From the NCBI GenBank assembly GCA_964354155.1, contig CAYGYG010000006.1:62001-126000 (forward strand): 64,000 nt of DNA. Direction: 5' to 3'. The stretch is from CAYGYG01 sp964354155. GTDB lineage: Bacteria; Hydrothermota; Tepidihabitantia; SM23-42; CAYGYG01. The notes below the pieces were generated by a model. It saw only the letters and a list, made by a program, of their open reading frames with translations, made no database searches and was not told where the DNA came from. The position numbers and the translations under genes were made by a program. The first letter of the stretch is position 1; the number at the start of each line of letters is the position of its first letter. Shown here piece by piece: positions 9,701 to 18,038 of the stretch.

Positions 9701-9728
9701 AACTATCAAGGTGTCTCTCGTACGCTGA
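3798..9728 (+). CDS. Secreted S8 (subtilisin-family) serine peptidase with CARDB-like repeats and sorting domain
   Basis: The start is the ATG after AAGGGAGG; the 1976-aa product begins with a clear signal peptide (CFVVLVVLNSLLIAQ). After a propeptide-like region comes the S8 domain: Asp249 in AILDIEQ, His283 in WHGTGCAG and Ser444 in GGTSWATP, with the oxyanion Asn in AAGNENN. The His motif is HGTG rather than the common HGTH. Three or more CARDB-like repeats (such as VVKGVAQLP, VIKQKTAVTP) alternate with modules containing WVGFKTPG and FWLGTFSPGG. Then come an FN3-like segment, two copies of an about 90-residue unit containing SCYWDDLMGWVDNF, and a FlgD-Ig sorting domain ending in KVSLVR. 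The C-terminal part is closely shared with the gene at 11065. A secreted protease is well supported; its substrate is unknown. Confidence 0.92.
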   Translation: MWNKCFVVLVVLNSLLIAQTADAPTNPQTPSPKIWATDDVNNLPEFRRITTPIKPYLPKNQGGGQQILQPIPIPVEGNRFVRPKQIIERWKVSGAQTFHAPKENPYVKGELVIQFNEQGRAKLNVARSTDGMIMTGINAVDALNAKYGAHEMARVVKDEELPPKAKEFRLDLIYVLKVDESLDLEKVAKEYRSITEVKGCSPNYYGQKCNVAKTYPNDTYFDWAPNLTQGPEAWTISRGSSTDTIAILDIEQFNIAHPDLDNNYSGNGSNESGYPFNGTGSWHGTGCAGHACAEINNAAGISGSAGGWGATRGILWLPYRFGTLAGNIAGITYAITNGASVISQSIAFSGNTAGLEDAFATALANNVLSFAAAGNENNYDLTYYAPAMFAGVVAVGGMNNLDRHWAWDDSSGSNYGSHIDILGPGDLHWSCDATGYTGNYGGTSWATPRVAAIAAMVVNYRNIRGVALRDVMERAADETEYLSVGKFMWHPPYYGLMGSGRANAYEALMAYDKNVSTNWIAASSNNVPYVNCKDMYLDFDVRDSLHGKHSQSLAPNVSTRVRAMVQNRGKQTESFNVTCTVDSAGTRIFQNRQLVTGLASSKAKVVQFDPFRVGADNFNYRINVITDLTGDNNRRNDTFGITARSTRNDTVQYDIGDYDIAYTDPWAAWAVRFVPDRSCTLKAMQFMLYGGGVACTLLVWDETAGKPGSRIGSAQAYTAGAGPSWNTVSLGSPVFIAKPVWVGFKTPGSAPNYVAPCLDRRSDAGMSYYAASGGGSGAGDWGALGEDLLLRPIVAYQGVNTNDVASRVIIAPPGAVVKGVAQLPQATVGNVGSASNSFNVVCRIDSASVNKYLSTKAVGSLSLGDTARVVFDPWIPNWEGGTYNMTIYTDLGTDQNRRNDTLRLNITSNTTAELTAGEGSAAYYFGSSGYFAVKFTPAGACSVMSGRITIYTYGAGSATACTLFVWDDNSGVPGSIVRGPISYSGSPYYPTWNNIAVAPYYTAGPFWLGTFSPGGNPDGKSVMGDNVSPPNNGRSYVSTTRTGPFNLGSHNWLIHANIKYLSTYSNDVGVQSIDAPTAVIKQKTAVTPSATIKNYGNNTQSFNVRCTFDTSGVTVYTSQKTVTSLMPTQTAAVNFDAFSAESLYKYYHQRVTTMLAGDQNPANDSLIDSTYCSDLDIISYSTSPYYYWGDSTYACVRFTPEKPCSVVGSWIALRDGNNQWVNPCSTFLWNRRGNGRTYPGGLVWSERWTPANPGDTAGWFRRTIPATFYDRNQDFWIGGWTPNTGTHQPDFMLDAYLHHERSYYDRNRDSTWWYPLLGDWNIEAIVKYRRMDSPQAPYVFANKTGIGNNAVYSRWQKILQDTLGNPAEVDHYVVYRDTTPRYVPGVGSFLIGQPETTYTDAGAVIQTSDYFYLVKARDVYDQYSKPSNMAYKFRQFLNENASTTDKNWITIPYNSPYDSASRFIDDVDRYICQSITKRDPATQLYKSCYWDDLMGWVDNFAIEKGQMYEVVIGADTAARIVGSHDPDFSVPLNENPSNTDKNWVSIPYNAVYDSASDVIGEVGRYLCQSFTKRDPTTQLYKSCYWDDLMGWVDNFPIVRGMGYEMVVSKDTLWKPRVINNLTGGTFSRGRLVPAVSRSGPTLLKPRFPANELSPVEMHGSGTASAVAATETKRFAGGESHLVRGYLGNTAGGRITMTAYVLNRPDEILTEAAEGCGVTGNGKTALWWCQPGNLFSPWRDREKMLAAFSGEFEAGKAGHRGYFAIAASTLRSTENGTWCGTIALAPIPTPRVTRTDSGNLISWMPVRNGYVLGYLLYRGADGICYPEQVNASVLTTSTYLDLGAPAEAQYALGLVYVGGHESKVLSANCARDMYRLAEETEEVLPTCIDFTGVTPNPFSRAAVLAYQLPVGDRVVIEVFDAAGKAMRSLVRGPKAPGFYRLTWDGRGERGQLLANGVYFVRMETRSFRKTIKVSLVR

Positions 9729-9761
9729 CGTTGTGGAGGTTAACCAAACAAGGAGTGTGTG

Positions 9762-10856
9762 ATGAACGGCAAATCAGTCATAATTGGTGCGATGTTATTG
9801 TTACCAGCGGCCGTGTTCAGCCAGGGTGCTCATCCGACCCCGTACCGGATCTACCGCGATCTACCTGCGCTGACTGACACGAGCCAGTTGTATTTCATCA
9901 ACTACATCTATAGCAACATCAAGACGATGACGAAAAGGGACACGTGGCAGCAGAGAGAGAATAACCCATCACGAGGTGCCACCTGGAGTCATCAGGCTGC
10001 CGATCCGGGGATATCTCAAGCTAATACGAATCCTGGGAACTTTGAACCTCAGTATTTTTGGAAAGACAACGACACGGCTGTGTGCGTTTTTGAATTCGAA
10101 TTAGATAGTCTGGTTGCCGCGCACAAAGGCTACTACGGATGCATGGGAATCAGGCTGCGCTTCGGCGTAGGATTCGACAGCGGGTTCACGTGCACACTGC
10201 GCGCCGTCCCCAGGCCTGACACGGTTGCGAGGGCGGGGGCACGGCGTTTTCCGATAATCAGGTGGTCACAGCCGCGTTATGATACTGCGACTACCGGCAG
10301 CAAGATCGTTTACAATCCGATCGCCGGCTATTCTATCTGGCGCTGTACGACAGCTGTCGGCCCATGGACCAGGCTACCACCGAAGCCTGACGGTGGAGGC
10401 TATCAGCCATATGACACGACCAGGTATGAAGACACGTTGGCGGTCAATAATAGGAACTACTACTATGCAGTTCGCCTGGTCTACCGCCCGGTCAGGATTC
10501 TGGCTGGTCCGGAAACGATTCGGGTGGAATCAAGACTGTCGGAGAATTCCTTTTTGATCGCGGTTGGTGTGGAAGAAACTGGAAGTCCCAACCTGGACGC
10601 CCGAGAGATCGACTTCCATGTCATACCCAACCCGGTGAAGGCGAGGGTGCGGTTCCAGATCGGCAGTGCGGACAATGAAGCCGTTGCGCTCTCAATCTAC
10701 AACTCCTCCGGGCAATTGGTTAAGTCCTTCAGGCCCGAGGCCCGAATGACTTGGAATCGGAGGGACGCTGCCGGCGAGCCCGTCCCAAATGGCGTCTATT
10801 TCGTATCATTGAAAACGAAGGATGGAATCATAACCAAGAAACTGATTCTGGAATAA
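9762..10856 (+). CDS. Secreted protein with FN3-like region and sorting domain
   Basis: A product of 364 aa. AAGGAG lies 6 bases before the chosen ATG; a GTG one codon earlier is possible. The signal peptide is SVIIGAMLLLPAAVFSQ. The N-terminal domain is not recognised. From about residue 150 there is a fibronectin-like strand pattern (IIRWSQPRYD, YSIWRC, YYYAVRLVY), similar in style to the FN3-like part of its neighbours. The C-terminus is a divergent sorting domain: VIPNPV, SIYNSSGQLV, NGVYFVSLK and ITKKLILE. It lies 33 bases after the S8 protease gene and is probably cotranscribed with it. It may be a surface partner of the protease, but nothing in the sequence assigns a reaction. Confidence 0.8.
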   Translation: MNGKSVIIGAMLLLPAAVFSQGAHPTPYRIYRDLPALTDTSQLYFINYIYSNIKTMTKRDTWQQRENNPSRGATWSHQAADPGISQANTNPGNFEPQYFWKDNDTAVCVFEFELDSLVAAHKGYYGCMGIRLRFGVGFDSGFTCTLRAVPRPDTVARAGARRFPIIRWSQPRYDTATTGSKIVYNPIAGYSIWRCTTAVGPWTRLPPKPDGGGYQPYDTTRYEDTLAVNNRNYYYAVRLVYRPVRILAGPETIRVESRLSENSFLIAVGVEETGSPNLDAREIDFHVIPNPVKARVRFQIGSADNEAVALSIYNSSGQLVKSFRPEARMTWNRRDAAGEPVPNGVYFVSLKTKDGIITKKLILE

Positions 10857-10970
10857 GAAATCGAATTAGCCGAATGACAACGAATGTGACCAACCCCGCC
10901 AGTTGTAGCACGGCGGACGAATGAGAACAAGCAAGATAGGTTTTAATGATCAAGAGCTTTTGCTAAGTTG

Positions 10971-11009
10971 ATCAGCCATGTCCGTGTGAAATGGCTGATT
11001 GCTTTTTTT
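10971..11009 (+). terminator. Rho-independent terminator
   Basis: ATCAGCCAT (10971-10979) pairs with ATGGCTGAT (10991-10999), followed by GC and a seven-T run at 11003-11009. It ends the S8/secreted-protein transcript. Confidence 0.8.
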
Positions 11010-11011
11010 GC

Positions 11012-11042
11012 CGCTGTAATCGCTCTCTGAATCGCCGTAATC
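11012..11042 (+). promoter_or_regulatory. Tandem CGCYGTAATC motif upstream of the gene at 11065
   Basis: CGCTGTAATC at 11012-11021 and CGCCGTAATC at 11033-11042 are 21 bases apart, about two helical turns. The same pair precedes the genes at 18039 and 20176. It could be an operator or activator site, or a conserved 5'-leader element; the nature is inferred. Confidence 0.45.
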
Positions 11043-11064
11043 ATAATTGTACTAAGGAGGAATG

Positions 11065-13245
11065 ATGAGAAAGGTTGCACTTATTGTGGGAATCAGTATC
11101 GGTGTCATGTTGCTCGCACAGACCTATATCCTCAAGAATGACGTTCTTTCGTCCGGCGGAACCGACGCAACGTCAAGCGGCTACAAACTCAAAGGGACCA
11201 TCAGCCAGACTGGTGCTGATACTGTCCGGGGAACAGGCTACAAAGGTATAATCGGATTTTGGCATCCACCGTATGCGCCGACAGAAATCATCCCGCCCGA
11301 ATCTCCATACATAACCGAAGGGTCTAAATCAAGCACCAACGCCGTCTATACATGGCTCAAGGTGACGCAAGATACACTCGGCAACCCGGAGAATCTTGAC
11401 TACTGCGTTGTCTATCGAGATACTTTTCCATCGTTTGTTCCTGAAGTTGCCGATTCTATTGGCGCAACCGACCCGGAGACTACTTATACCGATATTGGTG
11501 TTGTCAGCGAGACCCAGGATTACTACTATCTGGTCAAGGCCGTCGACATGATGGCGAACCGTTCGGGTGTTTCCAATATGGCTTACAAGTTCCGGCAATT
11601 TTTGAACGAGAATCCTTCGACGACGGACAAGAACTGGATAACGATACCCTACAATTCGCCGTACGATTCAGCGAGTGCTTTTATCAATGATGTCGACCGT
11701 TACCTATGCCAGTCGTTCACGAAGCGGGATCCCGTAAGCCAATTGTACATGTCTTGCTACTGGGATGATTTGATGGGCTGGGTTGATAACTTTCCGATCG
11801 TGAAGGGTCAAATGTACGAAGTGGTCGTTGGTTCTGACACGGCGGCCCGGATTGTTGGTTCGCACGATCCCAGCTTCAGCGTGACTCTGGAGGAGAATCC
11901 GGCGACGACGGACAAGAACTGGATTTCAGTGCCTTACAATGCAGTCTATGATTCGGCGAGTGATGTAATTGGCGAGATTGGAAGGTATCTATGCCAGTCG
12001 TTGACCAAGCGCGATCCCGGGAGTCAATTATACACTTCCTGTTACTGGGATGACTTGATGGGCTGGATCGACAACTACAAGCTCGCGCGTGGCATGGGGT
12101 ATGAAATGGTGGTCGCCAAGGACACCGTCTGGAAACCAAGAGTGCACAACAACACAACCTTTGGTAGGCCGATACCGTCGCCTGAGGTAGCAGTTGTTGC
12201 CAAGCTTGGTCCGTTGATCATTGCCCCGGCGTGGCCGGATGCTGAGCTGCCCAGTGAGAATTCAGATGTGGCCAATCCGAAAAACGATGTTGCCGGCCTA
12301 TCGGCCAGAGGGCCGAAGCAGTTTGCGGGTGGTGAGGCGCATCTAGTGCGCGGTTATCTTGACAAGACCGATGATGTCAATCTCACGATGATGGCCTACA
12401 TGCTGAATCGGCCGGACGAGGTCCTGACGGACGAAGCAGAGGGTTGCGGCATCAAGAGCAGCAGCACGAAAGTGCTCTGGTGGTGCGAACCCGGCAATCT
12501 CTTCACACCCTGGCAGAATGGAGAGGAGATGATCGTGGTCTTGGAACAGAACAACACGATGGCGCCGGCCGATCGTCCTAACCTCCATTACGCCGTTTTC
12601 AGGTTCAGACTGAACGCCTTGGAGAACGGCGAGATCATCGGGTCGCTCGAACTGAGGCCTGCCCCAATGCCCAGGACCGAAAAGACCGGTACCGGTACAG
12701 CCGTTTCCTGGGACCAGACTGATGATCCGAACATCATCGGCCACAGCGTATATCGAAGCGACGATGGCGCCGAGTATGCCGAGCGCATGAACACGTCGAT
12801 ACTCGCCACCACTGACTATCAGGATGTCCCGACCTTTTCTGATGTGAAGTACGGCCTCCGTCTTGTCTATCCCGGCGGTCACGAGTCGCGCGCCGTCTCA
12901 ACCAACTTCAGACCGGCTGGGAAAGAGGCACCGGAAGAGGAACTGAGCGAGATCCTGCCGGCCGTTTTTGCCTTCGGCAATGCCGCGCCCAATCCATGTA
13001 CGAAATCCATTTCAATCCGTTATCAGTTGCCGACAAAGGCCCGTGTCAGGATTGAACTATATGACATTGCTGGCAGAAGCGTTAAGACTTTGTTGAACGG
13101 TGTCAAGACGCCCGGTTATTACCTAATCCGGTGGGACGGCACTGACGAGCGCGGCCACCAGGTGGCCAGCGGCATCTACTTCGCCGCAATGAAGGCCGGC
13201 TCCTTCAAGAAGACCGTAAAGATTTCGTTGATAAGAGAAGAGTAG
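11065..13245 (+). CDS. Secreted protein sharing the C-terminal part of the S8 protease, with sorting domain
   Basis: A product of 726 aa with a signal peptide (VALIVGISIGVMLLAQ). Two adjacent ATGs follow AAGGAGG; the second has the better spacing. There is no protease domain. Residues about 90-180 are FN3-like (WLKVTQDTLGNPENL, YYYLVKAVD). Two copies of the about 90-residue unit with SCYWDDLMGW follow, then a region with GGEAHLVRGYL and EAEGCGIKSS, another FN3-like segment and the sorting domain (APNPCTKSISIRYQLP, GIYFAAMKAG, KTVKISL). The order and wording match the end of the 3798-9728 product almost module for module, so one arose from the other by segmental duplication or they share an exchangeable cassette. 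Its role is unknown; surface display or binding is an inference from the context. Confidence 0.85.
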   Translation: MRKVALIVGISIGVMLLAQTYILKNDVLSSGGTDATSSGYKLKGTISQTGADTVRGTGYKGIIGFWHPPYAPTEIIPPESPYITEGSKSSTNAVYTWLKVTQDTLGNPENLDYCVVYRDTFPSFVPEVADSIGATDPETTYTDIGVVSETQDYYYLVKAVDMMANRSGVSNMAYKFRQFLNENPSTTDKNWITIPYNSPYDSASAFINDVDRYLCQSFTKRDPVSQLYMSCYWDDLMGWVDNFPIVKGQMYEVVVGSDTAARIVGSHDPSFSVTLEENPATTDKNWISVPYNAVYDSASDVIGEIGRYLCQSLTKRDPGSQLYTSCYWDDLMGWIDNYKLARGMGYEMVVAKDTVWKPRVHNNTTFGRPIPSPEVAVVAKLGPLIIAPAWPDAELPSENSDVANPKNDVAGLSARGPKQFAGGEAHLVRGYLDKTDDVNLTMMAYMLNRPDEVLTDEAEGCGIKSSSTKVLWWCEPGNLFTPWQNGEEMIVVLEQNNTMAPADRPNLHYAVFRFRLNALENGEIIGSLELRPAPMPRTEKTGTGTAVSWDQTDDPNIIGHSVYRSDDGAEYAERMNTSILATTDYQDVPTFSDVKYGLRLVYPGGHESRAVSTNFRPAGKEAPEEELSEILPAVFAFGNAAPNPCTKSISIRYQLPTKARVRIELYDIAGRSVKTLLNGVKTPGYYLIRWDGTDERGHQVASGIYFAAMKAGSFKKTVKISLIREE

Positions 13246-13377
13246 GCAGTGCTCCCCTTGTAGAAACATGAGTCTGGAGCACGCCTTGATCAGTGAGAAC
13301 AGTGTTGCCCTTTGTGGGAGAGACTTCTCTCTACGGGGTCTCGTAGAGACCAGTCTCGACGGGCCTGCAATTTCCTC

Positions 13378-13431
13378 CTCTGTCATTGCGATCCCGAATC
13401 CGCCTCAGGCGGAGAGGGAGAAGCAATCTCA
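13378..13431. repeat. GTCATTGCGA-type dispersed repeat (partial)
   Basis: TGTCATTGCGATCCC, then an inner CCGCCTCAGGCGG palindrome and GAAGCAATCTC, match the widespread GTCATTGCGAG...GCAATC family also seen at 25335 and 42777. The 13246-13529 gap otherwise contains only a pyrimidine-rich tract before the next Shine-Dalgarno site. Confidence 0.7.
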
Positions 13432-13529
13432 TTTTTTCTCGCTACTCTCTACTTTTCACTTTTATCCGTTTGCATCTGCAACAATCTGTTGAATCATTTC
13501 AATCTTTGATTGAAAACAAAGGAGATGAC

Positions 13530-16091
13530 ATGAAAGGAATAACCTTAATCAGCATGATGTTCTTGTTACTGACCGTTTCTTTCGGTCAGGTGGTACTGAA
13601 AAACAACCAAAGCTTCCTGGTTCCCAAACTCCTCAACTACCAGGGCTATCTCACCGATAATCAAGGGAATCCGATCAACAACCCTTCGCTTGCGATGACG
13701 TTTTCGATCTATGATGCATCAGGTGCCGGCAGTCTCAAATGGACTGAGAACCAGAATGTCAAGGTGGAGAAAGGAATCTTCAACGTGACGCTGGGCAGTG
13801 TCACGTCAATACCAGATACGGTCTTCACCGGTGGGGTCAACCGGTGGTTGGAACTGACCGCGGGCGGGCAGATACTTACCCCACGCACCCGGATCACCGC
13901 GATGGGCTATGCATATGCGTCAACCTATTCGGATACAGCACTCTACGCGAAGAACGCTGCGGCGGACAATGATTGGATCATTTCCGGCTCTGATATGTAT
14001 TCAGGAGTGTCGGGCAATGTTGGGGTCGGGGTCACGACGCCGCGGTACAAACTAGATGTTAATGGTGCTATCTGCGGCGGCACCGGCGATACCGTGAATG
14101 CCGTTTATGGTGGTATTCTGTCCGGTTACAGCAATCTCGCCGGCGATGCTGGTGCCGACACCGCGGCAGCAGTGGCCGGTGGGTGGGATAACTCAGTAAC
14201 CGGCAAATTCGGTTTTGCGGGAGGCGGACGTGCGAACACAGCCAGGGGCCCTTTTGCAGCTGTGGGCGGCGGATATGCTGATACTGCAAGCGGCGACTAT
14301 GCAATAGTTGGAGGTGGATCGAGCAATACTGCAGATACGACCTATGCCGCCGTGTGCGGCGGCAGGCGCAATCGTGCCGGCGGTTACTCTGCGACCGTAG
14401 GCGGCGGGTACACCAACACGGCCAGTGGAAACTATGCGACAGTGAGTGGTGGATATAGCAATGAGGCCAATTATCTCTATTCCACAGTTGGTGGTGGATA
14501 CAACAATACTGCCGATACCAACAATGCGACAGTAGGAGGTGGCTATAACAACACCGCCAGCGGCAACACTGCGACCGTCAGCGGTGGAAGTACTAACACT
14601 GCCAGCGGCTATCGTGCTTCCGTGGGCGGTGGCTACTCTAACTCAGCCGATTCATCATATGCCTTTATCGGTGGCGGCAACAACAACACCGCCAGCGGCA
14701 ACTCTGCGACCGTGGCCGGCGGAGTCGGGAATACCGCCAGCAACAGCTATGCCACAATAGGCGGAGGGAACACCAATGAAGCGGAGAGCACTTACGCGAC
14801 TGTTGGCGGCGGCTTTCTGAATCGGGCAAGTGGAGCGCAATCGAGCGTGGGTGGTGGCATGAGCAACACCGCCAGCGGCAACTATGCTACCGTAGCCGGT
14901 GGCTATTCTAACTCGGCCGAGTCATTGTACACCTTTGTCGGCGGCGGAAATGACAACAGCACCAGGTCCAGATATGCGACCGTGGCCGGCGGAAACCTCA
15001 ACATTGCCAGCGGCTATTCGGCCGCGGTCTCAGGCGGCTCCAGCAATATCGCCGAGGACTCGAGTGCCTTTGTCGGCGGCGGCAGGTTCAATAGAGCCCG
15101 TGGGAAATACGCAGCAGTCTGCGGCGGTGGTGGACCCACTGCCACGGATTCCAACTTGGCGAACGGCATGTGGTCGGTGGTCGTTGGCGGAAGACGGAAC
15201 ACAGCTGATTCAACGTACGCTTTTGTTGGGGGCGGATATATAAACACCGCCGTTGACGACTATGCGACGGTAGTCGGTGGATATTCCAATTATGCCGGCG
15301 GCAACTACACAACGGTTGGTGGTGGATACAATAATACCGCTGATAGCGCCTATGCGACCGTGGGTGGCGGCTATAGTAATGTTGCCGCCGCCTATCGTGC
15401 GACCGTGGGCGGCGGGTATTCAAACAACGCCAGCGGATCGTATTCGACCATCCCAGGCGGTTACAACAACACTGCTTATGGGAATATGTCATTGGCTGCT
15501 GGATACAACGCTTACGCCGCTCATCGCGGAAGTTTTGTCTGGGCGGACTCATCGTCGAGCTCCCTATTTTCCTCAACTACTGCAAATCAGTTCCGCGTCC
15601 GGGCAGTCGGCGGCATCGACCTTACCGGAAATGTGGCCGTCCGAAACACCGCGGGCACGATCGTGGTTGAGCTGGGCGAAGGACTTGACTATGCCGAGGG
15701 TTTTGATGTTCTGGATGGGGACGCGATATCGCCAGGCGTGGTCTTGATCATCGATGCCGACAATCCCGGCAAACTGAGAGTGAGCGACAAGCCCTATGAC
15801 ACAAGGGTTGCAGGAATTGCGGCCGGTGCCTCCAGCCTGGGCTCCGGTGTTCGCCTGGGCGGTGACAGGTTCGACTGCAATGTGGCGCTTGCGGGCCGTG
15901 TCTACTGTAACGTCGACGCGCATGACGTGGGCGTTGAACCAGGCGATTTGTTGACAACGTCGGCAACGCCGGGCCATGCGATGAAGGTTTCCGACCGCAG
16001 TTGTGCTCAGGGTGCAATTCTAGGCAAGGCCATGCAGAAGCTGGAAAAAGGCCAGAAAGGGCAGATCCTGGTTCTCGTGACGCTCCAGTAA
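13530..16091 (+). CDS. Repeat-rich surface protein, paralog A (15-residue GGG-x-NTASG repeats)
   Basis: The 853-aa product starts at ATG 13530, seven bases after AAAGGAG; an upstream in-frame extension has no signal peptide and is not used. After a signal peptide (ISMMFLLLTVSFGQ) comes a conserved N-domain (LLNYQGYLTDNQGN, LTPRTRITAMGYAYA). About 29 tandem repeats of 15 residues follow, with a pattern like ATVGGGYNNTASGNY, resembling the left-handed beta-roll of YadA-type adhesin heads. A cap region (AAGYNAYAAHRGSFVWADS) and a 150-residue C-domain (LDYAEGFDV, VALAGRVYCNVDA, GDLLTTSATPGHA) close the protein. No sorting domain or trimeric autotransporter anchor is seen. The C10 protease gene follows after 11 bases. 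An adhesin or surface-layer role is inferred from the fold type. Confidence 0.85.
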   Translation: MKGITLISMMFLLLTVSFGQVVLKNNQSFLVPKLLNYQGYLTDNQGNPINNPSLAMTFSIYDASGAGSLKWTENQNVKVEKGIFNVTLGSVTSIPDTVFTGGVNRWLELTAGGQILTPRTRITAMGYAYASTYSDTALYAKNAAADNDWIISGSDMYSGVSGNVGVGVTTPRYKLDVNGAICGGTGDTVNAVYGGILSGYSNLAGDAGADTAAAVAGGWDNSVTGKFGFAGGGRANTARGPFAAVGGGYADTASGDYAIVGGGSSNTADTTYAAVCGGRRNRAGGYSATVGGGYTNTASGNYATVSGGYSNEANYLYSTVGGGYNNTADTNNATVGGGYNNTASGNTATVSGGSTNTASGYRASVGGGYSNSADSSYAFIGGGNNNTASGNSATVAGGVGNTASNSYATIGGGNTNEAESTYATVGGGFLNRASGAQSSVGGGMSNTASGNYATVAGGYSNSAESLYTFVGGGNDNSTRSRYATVAGGNLNIASGYSAAVSGGSSNIAEDSSAFVGGGRFNRARGKYAAVCGGGGPTATDSNLANGMWSVVVGGRRNTADSTYAFVGGGYINTAVDDYATVVGGYSNYAGGNYTTVGGGYNNTADSAYATVGGGYSNVAAAYRATVGGGYSNNASGSYSTIPGGYNNTAYGNMSLAAGYNAYAAHRGSFVWADSSSSSLFSSTTANQFRVRAVGGIDLTGNVAVRNTAGTIVVELGEGLDYAEGFDVLDGDAISPGVVLIIDADNPGKLRVSDKPYDTRVAGIAAGASSLGSGVRLGGDRFDCNVALAGRVYCNVDAHDVGVEPGDLLTTSATPGHAMKVSDRSCAQGAILGKAMQKLEKGQKGQILVLVTLQ

Positions 16092-16102
16092 AGGAGGTTA
16101 AT

Positions 16103-17599
16103 ATGAACCGACCTAAAAGATTCTCTAATCGCAATTTCACCTGCCCATTCTTGTTTGCCGCACTTTGTCTGATTGTGGCAACTGCATTCAGCCGACCGGT
16201 TAGTCCGGGTGAGGCAACTGCGATTGCCGACCTATGGTATGCGATGGAATTGAACTCAGGATATCTGAAGATCGCGGAGACCGAAAGAGCCGATAAGCTT
16301 GCCGGCATCGGCAGTCGTCAGGTGATGTATCTGGTCTCCAAAGACGAACTGCTTGCCGAATTCCCGCAAGGTCGGCAGGTGCTGGCCTATGTTGTGACCT
16401 ACAATGCCGGTGGTTTTGTGGTAGTGTCCGGTGACGATAGAATCGAGCCCTTGATGGTCTGCAGTGCAGTATCGAGGTTTTGGTGGGACGAGCCGAAGCT
16501 CAATTTCCTCAGATACTACCTGGGTACAGCAATGCCGGCACTCTGGTCCAATATGCCGGCGCAGACGCACCGGAACTGGTCACTGCTGCGCAGCAAACTT
16601 GCCGAGAGCAAGGACCGAGTGACCTACGATAACATGGGTAAAGCAGTGTACGTGCTGTGGAGTACCGCATTCTGGCATCAATGGAACTTCTACAACGATA
16701 CCTGTCAGGCGCATAATAACAACAATTATGTGCCGACCGGCTGTGTTGCAACCGCCATGGCAATCAAAATGCGGTTCCACGGTTGGCCGCTAACAGGAAA
16801 TGGTTCGCATGACTACAGTGATACTCTCGGCGGCATACAGTACGATCATTCGGTCAACATAGGCGCCCAGTCTTACAACTGGACCGCCATGCCGACTGAA
16901 ACCTTGGCCGCTGCCAACGCAGGAGTTGCACGCATCATGTACCATGCCGGTGTATCGGTGGATATGGACTACGAGCTGGACGCTTCATCGGCCTATACCG
17001 AGGACGCCGGGCCAGCTCTCAATAGCCATTTCAGATACCGTGGGACGTTGGGTATATATGATACCACTGGACCGGGTGCACATGAACCTCGCATGCAAAC
17101 AAGCATTATTGGCAAACTGCCGGTACAGATAGGAGGTTCGGGTCATTCGGTCGTTACTGATGGGTATCGCGACGACATAGCGAACCGGTGGCATATAAAC
17201 TGCGGGTGGCATGGCCGCAACAACGGATGGTACCGATTGGATTCATTGCCCTGGAGTGGGGGAGGAGTCATAACTAAATCATGCCCATACGGGCAGCCCA
17301 ATAACTGGATCTACGTCAACGGAGGCTGGACCGGAACCGAGGACGGCAGGATTGCATATCCGTACAACACCCTCTCGGAAGGAGAGGCGGCAACAATCAA
17401 TCAAGGCGAACTACTCATAAGAACAGGAACCTACACGGGGACCAGCAATGTACCGATAACTTTCGATAACGCGGTTGCGATCAGGGCGTATGCTGGAGAT
17501 GTTGTTATTGGTGAGAACGTGCGGCTGACGAACTACCAGGCGATTGACCTGACTGGAAATGGGCAGCTGAAAATAACGCCAGCGAAGTCGAGCAGGTAG
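16103..17599 (+). CDS. Secreted C10 (streptopain-like) cysteine peptidase
   Basis: A 498-aa product with AAGGAGG five bases before ATG 16103 and a signal peptide (LFAALCLIVATAFS). The propeptide contains an inhibitor-like segment (VVTYNAGGFVVVSGDDRIEP) typical of C10 precursors. The catalytic domain carries Cys214 in VPTGCVATAMA and His348 in GGSGHSVVTDGY, followed by HINCGWHGRNNGWYR, matching streptopain/interpain order. The C-terminal 60 residues form a short strand-rich domain (AINQGELL-like, LTGNGQLKITP) without the FlgD-type sorting signal, so how it stays attached is unclear. It is probably cotranscribed with the upstream repeat protein. It may process surface proteins or degrade extracellular protein; the exact substrate cannot be read from sequence. 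Confidence 0.88.
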   Translation: MNRPKRFSNRNFTCPFLFAALCLIVATAFSRPVSPGEATAIADLWYAMELNSGYLKIAETERADKLAGIGSRQVMYLVSKDELLAEFPQGRQVLAYVVTYNAGGFVVVSGDDRIEPLMVCSAVSRFWWDEPKLNFLRYYLGTAMPALWSNMPAQTHRNWSLLRSKLAESKDRVTYDNMGKAVYVLWSTAFWHQWNFYNDTCQAHNNNNYVPTGCVATAMAIKMRFHGWPLTGNGSHDYSDTLGGIQYDHSVNIGAQSYNWTAMPTETLAAANAGVARIMYHAGVSVDMDYELDASSAYTEDAGPALNSHFRYRGTLGIYDTTGPGAHEPRMQTSIIGKLPVQIGGSGHSVVTDGYRDDIANRWHINCGWHGRNNGWYRLDSLPWSGGGVITKSCPYGQPNNWIYVNGGWTGTEDGRIAYPYNTLSEGEAATINQGELLIRTGTYTGTSNVPITFDNAVAIRAYAGDVVIGENVRLTNYQAIDLTGNGQLKITPAKSSR

Positions 17600-17983
17600 A
17601 CTGTAGCTGAGACAGGTCATGGAAGGGTCTTGACTGGGTCGTTGCGAGCGCCCGGGGGACGGTGCTTCTCGATCACTCGGCAAGCTCGAGACTTTCAGAA
17701 ACTCGAAGCCTGCGGTCTAGCAGTTCGGCATTTTGAAGGACATAGGTGGACGGCTGAAAGAAGGCTCTGATTGAATAAGCAGTAGGTGGTACGGAGCAAG
17801 TAGAAAAATACAGAGGAAAAGATCATGTGCACAGAACTATTCTATTTGATGACTTTGTCTTCATCTATATTAATTTCTATGAGTCTATTTGTGTTTCTCT
17901 CTACTCTCTACTTGCTACTCGCTACTTCTTATTTGTATCCGTTTGCATCCGCATTAATCTGTATGCATCGTTGTTCATTTAGT

Positions 17984-18013
17984 CGCTGTAATCGTTCTTA
18001 TATCGCTGTGATC
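17984..18013 (+). promoter_or_regulatory. Tandem CGCTGTRATC motif upstream of the gene at 18039
   Basis: CGCTGTAATC at 17984-17993 and CGCTGTGATC at 18004-18013, 20 bases apart and 25 bases before the start codon. The rest of the 17600-18038 gap holds an imperfect purine tract (17775-17820) and pyrimidine tract (17890-17935); no gene is supported there. Confidence 0.45.
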
Positions 18014-18038
18014 ACTAATTGTTAATAAAGGAGATAAG

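Noticed and set aside
17825..18025. 66-codon ORF before repeat paralog B
   Set aside because: It reads through the pyrimidine tract and the tandem CGCTGTAATC boxes of the leader; low-complexity product.
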